Assembly (NCBI GenBank): GCA_037969175.1
Contig: JBBKWX010000219.1
Coordinates: forward strand, 1 to 19,831
Direction: 5' to 3'
DNA from: JBBKWX01 sp037969175
Lineage (GTDB): Bacteria > Bacteroidota > Bacteroidia > AKYH767-A > JBBKVM01
DNA length: 19,831 nt
The stretch's first letter is position 1, and every line of letters begins with the position of its first letter. Of the stretch, positions 14,549-19,831 are shown one piece after another. Under the pieces are notes generated by a model. That model was given only the letters and a program-made list of their open reading frames with translations, had not been told where the DNA came from and did not search any database. The position numbers and the translations under genes are program-made.

Positions 14549-16225
14549 ATGATAAAAAAATTTACTTTATTAACTTTTGCATTTATTTTATTTGGCGGGT
14601 ATGCAATATCTCAAGTGCTGGTTAAAGACATTAGACCCGGATCCTACGGGTCAGGAGCATCCAGATTTACTTCTGTCAATAGTATTTTGTTTTTTGCTGC
14701 TGACACATCTATAACTGGAAATAATCCCCAATTGTGGAAATCAGATGGAACATCATTAGGCACTTCTTTGGTATCAGAAAAAATATTGTCTGTAAGTGGT
14801 GCATCACTCGGTATGGTAAGTATGGGTGGATATTTATATTATGCAGCATATGATATTAATCTTGGACTAGAGTTACATAAAACGGATGGGACTATATCAG
14901 GTACTACACTTATAAAGGATATAATGGCTAATAATAGCCCCGGCTTTAAACATTCAACCCCTCAAAATCTATTTGTATTTGATGGAGCCGTATACTTTTC
15001 AGCTGATGATGGTATTAACGGGCGTGAATTATGGAAAAGTGATGGTACGAATGCAGGCACTGTAATGGTAAAAGATATACGTCCGGGCCAATATGGTTCC
15101 ATAGATAGCCCATATTTTACAAACTTTGCCGTATTGAACAATATGTTATATTTCGCTGCATGGGATGGTTCATCCGGTGGTGTCCACGAATTATGGAAAA
15201 CTGACGGAACAGGAGCCGGCACAGTAATAGTACAAACTTCGAATCCCGGTAATATTGGACGGTATCCCCGAAACTTGTTTGAATTTAATGGCAATCTGTT
15301 CTTTTATGCCAGCGACCAAAATGGTATTGTCGGGAGGGAGCTATACAAATCTAATGGGACTAGCGCAGGAACAATACTTTTAAAAGATATTAATACAGGC
15401 AATTATCAATCATCAGATCCATCAGAATTTGTGATAGCTAATAATATTTTGTTCTTCACAGCTTCTGTTAATGCCAACGGTAAAGAGTTGTGGAAAACGG
15501 ATGGAACAGAAGCGGGAACCGTCATGGTGAAGGATATTCTTCCCGGTACTTCAAGCGGTTTGTATGATAATAAAAGTTATTTAACGAGCTTAAATAATAA
15601 GGTATATTTCCGAGCCTATGATACAATGTATGGACTTTGGAAAAGTGATGGAACAAGCAATGGGACAGTAATGGTAAAAGCAATAGAGGTAGGTAGCAGT
15701 TCTTCATCCGGTGAATCCTTATGTGAATTGAATGGTTCAATCTATTTTAAAGCCGGCGCAGTTGGTAACGGTACTATTGGTGCTGAATTATGGAAAAGCG
15801 ATGGTACTCTGGCTGGAACAGTATTGGTAAAGGATATTTATCCAGGGCCTTCCAGTTCATCACCCGGTAACCTTATTAATCATCAAAACATTTTATTTTT
15901 TAGTGCAAACGATGGTATCAATGGAGGAGAATTATGGAAATATGTTGGAACTATAGCAGGGATAAATGAAACGTATAAAAGTTCATATGTCACTATTTAT
16001 CCAAACCCATCAAATGGTATTTTTCAATTGAACTTTGATGATCTACAATCAATGAAAGGAGTATTAGAAATTTACAATTTGCTTGGAGAAAATGTTTATA
16101 CAGAATCAAACATTCAACAACATATGCAAATAGACCTATCTGCTTTATCAAAAGGTATCTATTCTGTCAGTGTTAAGATTAATAACGGGACAAATACTTA
16201 TATTCAAAAAATTGCGATCCAGTAA
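14549..16225 (+). CDS. ELWxxDGT-repeat surface protein with T9SS type A sorting domain
   Basis: A 558-residue exported protein. The signal peptide is MIKKFTLLTFAFILFGGYA and so on, ending ISQ near residue 22. The body has about nine repeats of roughly 45-60 residues, each built around (E/Q/G)LWK(S/T)DGT, then AGT and (V/L)VKDI. The last copy is decayed (ELWKYVGTIAG). Such ELWxxDGT repeats form beta-propeller-like structures in secreted proteins. The final 78 residues (481-558), beginning VTIYPNPSNG, are a type A T9SS sorting domain. The protein is thus probably displayed on the surface. Several repeats are closely similar at the DNA level and could recombine. It appears to be transcribed alone; a 12-bp perfect hairpin follows it. 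Confidence 0.92.
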   Translation: MIKKFTLLTFAFILFGGYAISQVLVKDIRPGSYGSGASRFTSVNSILFFAADTSITGNNPQLWKSDGTSLGTSLVSEKILSVSGASLGMVSMGGYLYYAAYDINLGLELHKTDGTISGTTLIKDIMANNSPGFKHSTPQNLFVFDGAVYFSADDGINGRELWKSDGTNAGTVMVKDIRPGQYGSIDSPYFTNFAVLNNMLYFAAWDGSSGGVHELWKTDGTGAGTVIVQTSNPGNIGRYPRNLFEFNGNLFFYASDQNGIVGRELYKSNGTSAGTILLKDINTGNYQSSDPSEFVIANNILFFTASVNANGKELWKTDGTEAGTVMVKDILPGTSSGLYDNKSYLTSLNNKVYFRAYDTMYGLWKSDGTSNGTVMVKAIEVGSSSSSGESLCELNGSIYFKAGAVGNGTIGAELWKSDGTLAGTVLVKDIYPGPSSSSPGNLINHQNILFFSANDGINGGELWKYVGTIAGINETYKSSYVTIYPNPSNGIFQLNFDDLQSMKGVLEIYNLLGENVYTESNIQQHMQIDLSALSKGIYSVSVKINNGTNTYIQKIAIQ

Positions 16226-16251
16226 TAATTTTAAATGATCCGCAGCTAAAA

Positions 16252-16291
16252 AACAAGTGAGTGTATTAATTTTATAGTGCACTCACTTGTT
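16252..16291. terminator. Perfect 12-bp inverted repeat after the ELWxxDGT gene
   Basis: AACAAGTGAGTG (16252-16263) and CACTCACTTGTT (16280-16291) pair perfectly around a 16-base AT-rich loop, 26 bases after the stop. There is no T run after it on the + strand, but the six A before it give a T run on the other strand. It may end transcription, protect the message 3' end, or both. Confidence 0.55.
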
Positions 16292-16295
16292 AAAC

Positions 16296-16448
16296 ATGTT
16301 GGAGGTAACCCACAATGTGCAGACTCTGGTTAATCTGGCTAATTGCATTCGATTAAGATTAACCTATGCGAATGACAGCAAAGCCAAAGAGTGGAAACAG
16401 AGCATAACTATAGCTGATTTACAAACCAATGAGTGCCCTAGAGTATGA
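16296..16448 (+). CDS. Possible 50-residue small protein, doubtful
   Basis: An open frame of 50 codons from ATG at 16296 to TGA at 16446 has a purine-rich GGAGG three bases inside it rather than before it, so no ribosome site supports the start. The translation is mixed in character (segments such as SKAKEWKQS and TIADLQTNE look protein-like) but matches nothing I know. It could be the remains of a longer gene or chance. No neighbour supports it. Confidence 0.2.
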   Translation: MLEVTHNVQTLVNLANCIRLRLTYANDSKAKEWKQSITIADLQTNECPRV

Positions 16449-16771
16449 GACTTTGGACATTGAGACAATTACAAACAGCTAAAACCACTTGAAATATTCG
16501 GTAAAACAATTAAACCATTTAATTTTCAAGTCACATCTCACTATAAAAATCAATGAAACACTTTTGTGATTAGTTATATGATAGTTATAAAATCAAAACC
16601 CTTAATTCGGGGAATGGGGTTTAGCATGATTAAATTAAAACAATGCAAATAATTGATAATGTATTAATTAAGATTCTTAACTCATACTTCAGTTAATTTA
16701 AAAACGTAGTCTCCCCTTACTCATTTCTTGCTAAAATCCTTCCAAATTACAAGATCCTGATTCATATAAAT
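16449..16771. other. Intergenic region, 323 bp, no gene seen
   Basis: AT-rich with several stops in all frames on the + strand. I see no RNA gene, strong hairpin or repeat. It leads into the regulatory region of the outer-membrane protein gene. Confidence 0.5.
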
Positions 16772-16836
16772 GTGTGAATTATGTAAGTTTTAAAATTTAT
16801 TATGCAAAGTTTTGATTAAAAAAGGTCTCTCCTTTG
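16772..16836 (+). promoter_or_regulatory. AraC-type tandem half-sites and promoter of the outer-membrane protein gene
   Basis: GTGTGAATTATGTAA (16772-16786) carries half-site one, AATTATGTAA from 16777. Half-site two is TATTATGCAA at 16798-16807, exactly 21 bp on and in the same orientation. A TTTG at 16833-16836, as in a -7 element, lies 35 bases after the start of the second half-site. The csbD-like gene has the same layout with the same distances (18056-18120). Two direct half-sites two helical turns apart beside the -33 position are typical of AraC-family activators. Confidence 0.6.
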
Positions 16837-16895
16837 TACTGTGGAACATTAACCACACACATTCCGTCAATTTCGGAAATTCAAAACAACACAAT

Positions 16896-17471
16896 ATGAA
16901 AAAATTAATTACCGCTTCACTAATTTGCTTTACTGCATTTAGTTTTAGCAGCTCTGCACAGGGAACTTCCTCGGGTGAAAAATTTGGCAATACCTTGAAT
17001 TTAGGTCTTGGTGTCGGAGGTTATTACGGATATTATGGATATTATGGCAACTCATTGCCTGTATTCAATCTGAATTATGAATTTGATGTAGCCAAGGATT
17101 TTACCCTTGCTCCATTTGTTAGTTTCTCTTCCTACACACGTAGCTACTATTGGGGAAACAAGAATTATCCTGATCGTTACTATAACTATCGCGAAACTGT
17201 AATTCCTATCGGTATGAAAGGCACATACTATTTTGATGATTTGCTTGATGCCAATTCTAAATGGGATTTCTATCTCGCAGGTTCATTAGGCTATGTAATC
17301 ATAAACTCGAGATGGGACAATGATTACTATGGCGATAAAGGTTATTTCAGACATGGAAATTCCTTGTTTCTAGATCTGCACATAGGCACAGAATACCATT
17401 TCAATAAAAATCTGGGAGCCTTTCTTGATCTTTCCACAGGAGTTTCTACGCTTGGTCTAGCCATACATTAA
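16896..17471 (+). CDS. Outer-membrane beta-barrel protein
   Basis: A 191-residue exported protein. The start is ATG at 16896, which begins a clean signal peptide (MKKLITASLICFTAFSFSSSA); a reading frame opening 84 bases earlier would bury it and overlap the promoter sites, so I reject that start. The mature part alternates polar and hydrophobic residues in strands (LNLGLGVGG, FTLAPFVSFSS, VIPIGMKGTYYF, FYLAGSLGYVII, LFLDLHIGTEYHF, LGAFLDLSTGVS) and fits a small eight-stranded barrel of the OmpA/opacity type. An odd GYYGYYGYYG run near the N-terminus is encoded by three 9-base repeats. Its promoter carries the tandem sites shared with the csbD-like gene, so both may belong to one stress response. 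It is followed by the remains of a T9SS gene. Confidence 0.82.
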   Translation: MKKLITASLICFTAFSFSSSAQGTSSGEKFGNTLNLGLGVGGYYGYYGYYGNSLPVFNLNYEFDVAKDFTLAPFVSFSSYTRSYYWGNKNYPDRYYNYRETVIPIGMKGTYYFDDLLDANSKWDFYLAGSLGYVIINSRWDNDYYGDKGYFRHGNSLFLDLHIGTEYHFNKNLGAFLDLSTGVSTLGLAIH

Positions 17472-17532
17472 TGTTTCTATGTCATTTGATACGGGAGAAG
17501 TACTAGCTAAGGTCATTCTCACGCATCAAATC

Positions 17533-17734
17533 ACATATCCTATAGATAAGGTCTGGATTGTCACTAGCTGAATTTAGAATATATTCTGTTTAAGGTGTTG
17601 AAGTTGAGAGGGTAGAAATCACTCAACAATTAAGCACTATTGAAACTGAAGATCTCATTTCGGGAATGTATTTCTACAAGCTGATCAATGATGGCAAGGT
17701 TGTTCAATCGGACAAACTGGTTTCAGCAAAATAA
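17533..17734 (+). pseudogene. Decayed T9SS C-terminal sorting domain
   Basis: Translation of 17594-17734 gives GVEVERVEITQQL, then TEDLISGMYFYKLINDGK and VVQSDKLVSAK before a stop. This is the typical second half of a T9SS type A sorting domain (SGMYFYKL and K-LV near the end). The same frame upstream of an internal TAA (17591-17593) reads LAEFRIYSV, the expected preceding strand. Further back, in another frame, TYPIDKVWI recalls the YPNP opening. The rest of the parent gene is missing. It is the stump of a deleted secreted-protein gene, with at least one stop and one frameshift. Confidence 0.7.
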
Positions 17735-17744
17735 ACATTCATTC

Positions 17745-17792
17745 AAAACTCCTGCTTTCTGATTGCTAAGCAATTGGAATGCAGGAGTTTTT
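17745..17792 (+). terminator. Strong Rho-independent terminator
   Basis: AAAACTCCTGC (17745-17755) and GCAGGAGTTTT (17781-17791) pair over 11 bp, with a further inner stem ATTGCT / AGCAAT, followed by a T run that overlaps the arm. It is the original terminator of the decayed T9SS gene, 10 bases after its stop, and now probably ends transcripts of the outer-membrane protein gene. Confidence 0.8.
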
Positions 17793-18055
17793 CACTTTAC
17801 ATACATTCCTAACGCAATTATCAAAGTATCTATTCCAATGTCAACGATGCATTCAATAAAAATATTTAGATTTCAGATAGTGGGATAATATTCTTCAATA
17901 TAGATCTCTTTTTCGAAAGCAAAGTAGTATGCAAAAAGAGACTCGTTTCTGCGTTTTAAAGCGTAAATTACAGGGGATAGGAAAATAAAAATCTGTTCCA
18001 TTGATTATAGCACGTGATGTTCATCTTGTTTATACAGAGTTTTTGTTATGCCATA
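17793..18055. other. Intergenic region before the csbD-like gene
   Basis: I see no gene here. The only structure is a 9-bp inverted repeat, TCTCTTTTT at 17905-17913 and AAAAAGAGA at 17933-17941, AT-rich and of doubtful meaning. Together with the promoter element that follows, it makes up the 362 bases between the terminator and the csbD-like gene. Confidence 0.4.
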
Positions 18056-18120
18056 GTGTGAATTATGCAATTCTATTCTAAAATTGTGCAACAATCCGGA
18101 CTAGCAAGGCATTACTTTTA
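18056..18120 (+). promoter_or_regulatory. AraC-type tandem half-sites and promoter of the csbD-like gene
   Basis: GTGTGAATTATGCAA (18056-18070) matches the site before the outer-membrane protein gene at 14 of 15 bases. Its half-site AATTATGCAA (18061-18070) recurs as AATTGTGCAA at 18082-18091, again exactly 21 bp away in direct orientation. A -7-like TACTTTTA at 18113-18120 sits at the same distance from the second half-site as in the other promoter. There is no good -33 element, as expected for an activator-dependent promoter. Confidence 0.62.
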
Positions 18121-18154
18121 TGGATAAATATTTATTCTGAAATACAAAATCAAC

Positions 18155-18340
18155 ATGAGTAATAGTAAAGTAAATGAAGGTTGGAAGGATACGAAAGAAA
18201 AAATAAAAAGAAAATTTTCAATGCTCTCTGTAAGCGATCAATTCCTAATTGAAGGACGAAAAGAGGAAGTATTAACCCGGCTACAGCTTAAGTTGGGAAT
18301 ATCAAGAGAACAGCTACAGAAAATTATTTCTGATCTGTAA
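18155..18340 (+). CDS. CsbD-like stress protein
   Basis: A 61-residue, highly charged protein of the CsbD family. It has the typical NEGWKDTKEKIKRKF opening, a middle DQFLIEGRKEEVLTRLQ and the closing LGISREQLQKIISDL. Family members are small helical proteins strongly induced by general stress in many bacteria; their biochemical role is unknown. The ATG at 18155 lies 35 bases after the -7-like element. The gene is followed after 124 bases by the AraC-type regulator gene, and the tandem sites in front of it suggest control by that regulator or a paralogue. Confidence 0.85.
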   Translation: MSNSKVNEGWKDTKEKIKRKFSMLSVSDQFLIEGRKEEVLTRLQLKLGISREQLQKIISDL

Positions 18341-18390
18341 TTCAGGTATATCAAGCTAAATTTATTAATATTAAATTCCAGTAACAGTTA

Positions 18391-18419
18391 TTTATTGAGT
18401 ACTCTGTAAATTCAATAAA
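18391..18419. repeat. 8-bp inverted repeat between the csbD-like and araC-type genes
   Basis: TTTATTGA (18391-18398) and TCAATAAA (18412-18419) pair perfectly with a 13-base spacer. It is AT-rich and could be a weak hairpin, an operator or chance. No T run follows, so it is a poor terminator and read-through from the csbD-like gene into the regulator remains possible. Confidence 0.3.
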
Positions 18420-18447
18420 AGTATATTATAGCTGTAAAAATAAACTT

Positions 18448-18455
18448 AAAGGGAG
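18448..18455 (+). promoter_or_regulatory. Ribosome binding site that sets the TTG start of the regulator
   Basis: AAAGGGAG ends nine bases before TTG at 18465. Strong sites of this kind are rare in this window. It favours the TTG over the in-frame ATG at 18486, and the TTG also keeps the complete first strand (KLYIKYM) of the N-terminal domain. Confidence 0.6.
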
Positions 18456-18464
18456 AAATAATCT

Positions 18465-19034
18465 TTGAAATTATACATCAAATACATGGTGAGTAACCGA
18501 TGCAAATTGGTTGTGAAAGAGGTCTTGAAAGAACTTTCTCTGCATTTCATGATTGTTGATTTGGGTGAGGTTGAAATTATGGAAAACATTTCTGATGAAA
18601 AGCGTGAGCAGTTAAGAAATGCATTAAATGAATCAGGGCTCGAATTAATGGACGATAAGCGTGCAATACTAATCGAGAAAATAAAAAATGTGATCGTCGA
18701 ACTGGTTCATCACAATACTGAAGAACTTCAAAACATAAACTTTTCATATTTTTTAAGTGAAAAATTAAACTACGATTACACCTATTTGGCCAATCTTTTT
18801 TCAGAAGTACAAGGAACAACAATTGAGCAATTTATGATTTCTCATAAAATTGAACGGATAAAAGAATTGATACTTTACAATGAACTGAATATTACTGAAA
18901 TTGCATGGAAAATGAATTACAGCGGTGTAGCGCATTTATCCAATCAATTTAAAAAAGTAACCGGACTTTCACCATCACATTTTAAGACTTTGAAGACCAA
19001 GAAGCGAAACCCAATTGAAGAAATAGGAAAGTGA
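18465..19034 (+). CDS. AraC-family regulator with N-terminal HMA-like domain
   Basis: A 189-residue regulator. Residues about 1-65 resemble a heavy-metal-associated (ferredoxin-like) domain: KLYIKYMVSNRCKLVVKEVL, then VDLGEVEI and ESGLELMDD. Relatives I recall have CxxC in the loop after the first strand; here it is S10-N-R-C13, so one metal-binding cysteine is lost. Residues about 85-178 are the AraC double helix-turn-helix, with TTIEQFMISHKIERIKELI and the second helix pair ITEIAWKMNYSGVAHLSNQF, closing with KKVTGLSPSHFK. It starts at TTG behind a strong ribosome site. Its stop overlaps the PAS-gene start (GTGA), so the two proteins should be made together and may form one signalling pathway. 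The likely targets are the 21-bp tandem sites at 16772 and 18056. Confidence 0.88.
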   Translation: MKLYIKYMVSNRCKLVVKEVLKELSLHFMIVDLGEVEIMENISDEKREQLRNALNESGLELMDDKRAILIEKIKNVIVELVHHNTEELQNINFSYFLSEKLNYDYTYLANLFSEVQGTTIEQFMISHKIERIKELILYNELNITEIAWKMNYSGVAHLSNQFKKVTGLSPSHFKTLKTKKRNPIEEIGK

Positions 19035-19831
19035 GCAAAATTAAAACAAGTGGTCATCATGAATCACGCTATGCAAGAAGTCTGATCGAAGCAAGTCTTG
19101 ACCCTTTGGTAACTATCAGTGCCGAAGGAAAGATAACTGACGTAAACGAAGCTTCGATAAAAGCAACAGGTGTTGTACGTGAAGAGCTTATAGGGACTGA
19201 TTTTTCTGATTATTTTACAGAGCCAAAAAAAGCACAACAAGGGTATCTACAGGTTTTTGAAAAGGGATTCGTTGCAAATTATCCACTCACCATAAAACAT
19301 CAAAATGGTACTCTGACAGATGTACTATACAGTGCTTCTGTTTATAAGGATGATGAGGGGAATATCCTTGGTGTCTTTGCCGCAGCAAGAGATGTTACTG
19401 AACAAAAATGGGCAATAGAATTAAGAGAGGTCAATAGGGAGCTTGCCTATCAAAACAAAGTAAAAGAAAAGCGGGCTGCAGAATTAATTATAGCCAATAA
19501 AGAACTACTATTTCAAAACGAAGAAAAGGAAAAGCGGGCGGCAGAATTATTTATTGCTAACGAAGAACTAGCCTTTCAAAATAAGGAAAAGGAAAAGCGG
19601 GCTGCAGAGTTGGTCAATGCCAATAAAGAACTTTTATTTCAAAATGAAGAAAAGGAAAAACGGGCCGCTGAATTAATTATTGCTAATGAAGAACTGGCCT
19701 TTCAAAATAAAGAAAAGGAAAAACGTGCTGCCGAATTGATCAATGCAAATAAAGAACTTTTATTTCAAAACGAAGAAAAGGAAAAACGTGCTGCCGAATT
19801 AATTATAGCCAACAAAGAACTTCTATTTCAA
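19031..19831 (+). CDS. PAS-domain sensor protein with long repeated coiled coil, 5' part only
   Basis: The frame begins at GTG 19031, overlapping the regulator's stop by four bases, and is open to the window end (267 codons, no stop). Residues about 14-127 are a PAS domain: SLIEASLDPLVTI, GKITDVNEA, the GTDFSDYF turn and the closing GVFAAARDVTEQK. From residue 145 it is a run of 21-residue units with EKRAAEL and FQN, a charged coiled coil. In Bacteroidota such PAS plus EKRAAEL proteins usually go on to a histidine kinase core (HisKA and HATPase), which would lie beyond the window; that part is inference. No membrane segment is seen, so it is a cytosolic sensor so far. The ligand is unknown. 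Confidence 0.88.
   Translation, partial: MSKIKTSGHHESRYARSLIEASLDPLVTISAEGKITDVNEASIKATGVVREELIGTDFSDYFTEPKKAQQGYLQVFEKGFVANYPLTIKHQNGTLTDVLYSASVYKDDEGNILGVFAAARDVTEQKWAIELREVNRELAYQNKVKEKRAAELIIANKELLFQNEEKEKRAAELFIANEELAFQNKEKEKRAAELVNANKELLFQNEEKEKRAAELIIANEELAFQNKEKEKRAAELINANKELLFQNEEKEKRAAELIIANKELLFQ
19463..19831 (+). repeat. 63-bp in-frame tandem repeat with a 126-bp higher order
   Basis: Units start at 19463, 19526, 19589, 19652, 19715 and 19778 (the last cut by the window end). All encode KEKRAAEL. Odd units have ANKELLFQNEE and even units ANEELAFQNKE, so the first five units alternate A-B-A-B-A. The sixth is again of the A type and breaks the alternation. The repeat count may vary between strains. 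Confidence 0.9.

Noticed and set aside
14962..15294. 110-codon minus-strand frame within the ELWxxDGT gene
   Set aside because: It is a shadow of the ELWxxDGT repeats, with repeated VPSLFHNS-like peptides that are their antisense.
16812..16895. ATT-type upstream start extending the outer-membrane protein by 28 residues
   Set aside because: The extension overlaps the promoter elements and would bury a textbook signal peptide that begins at ATG 16896.
17905..17941. 9-bp inverted repeat TCTCTTTTT / AAAAAGAGA
   Set aside because: It is low-complexity sequence in AT-rich DNA, with no gene ending nearby and no repeat elsewhere in the window.
19463..19831. Regular 63-bp repeats as a CRISPR array
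   Set aside because: The repeats are contiguous, in frame and encode a coiled coil. There are no unique spacers.

Overview
The window looks like the chromosome of an AT-rich Bacteroidota species, probably from the Chitinophagales/Sphingobacteriales side of the phylum. The signs are two large surface proteins with type IX secretion (T9SS) C-terminal sorting domains, a third decayed sorting domain, Bacteroidota-type promoters (TTG or TTTG, 19-21 bases, TAnnTTTG), a GH3-family ligase, and an AraC regulator next to a PAS protein with repeated EKRAAEL coiled-coil units. All genes I accept lie on the + strand.

Layout. Bases 1-700 are non-coding and rich in repeats: a 34-bp direct repeat, a 9-bp periodic GTG array and a 200-bp inverted-repeat element. 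A good promoter then precedes a small SET-domain protein (704-1156). Bases 1521-6521 are a tight four-gene operon: a GSA-type class III aminotransferase, a GNAT-type acyltransferase, a GH3 adenylating ligase and a cytosolic SxxK serine hydrolase. It reads as a small, NRPS-free pathway that makes an amine and forms an amide or ester. I do not recognise it as a described cluster. A terminator-like hairpin and a secreted Kelch/T9SS protein follow.

Bases 8835-10168 hold a thioredoxin-fold protein, a DUF2024 protein with a signal-peptide-like extension, and a MarR regulator with a four-cysteine tail. A perfect 15-bp palindrome sits inside the promoter, so this may be an autoregulated redox or metal switch. 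Bases 10278-14431 carry envelope and small-molecule genes: a secreted protein of unknown function, a DoxX-like membrane protein, a secreted gene split by two compensating frameshifts, a VOC protein with a signal or anchor segment, a four-helix membrane protein, and a serine hydrolase with altered catalytic motifs. A long ELWxxDGT-repeat T9SS protein follows.

The last part (16772-19831) looks like a stress-regulation unit. An outer-membrane beta-barrel gene and a CsbD-like gene have matching upstream sites: two direct half-sites of AATTATGCAA type, 21 bp apart, each at the same distance from a -7-like element. That spacing is typical of AraC-family binding. An AraC-type regulator gene, overlapping the start of a PAS sensor protein that runs off the window, lies immediately downstream of the CsbD-like gene. 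I infer that this regulator, or a paralogue, controls both promoters. Protein families were assigned by reading motifs; no search was run.
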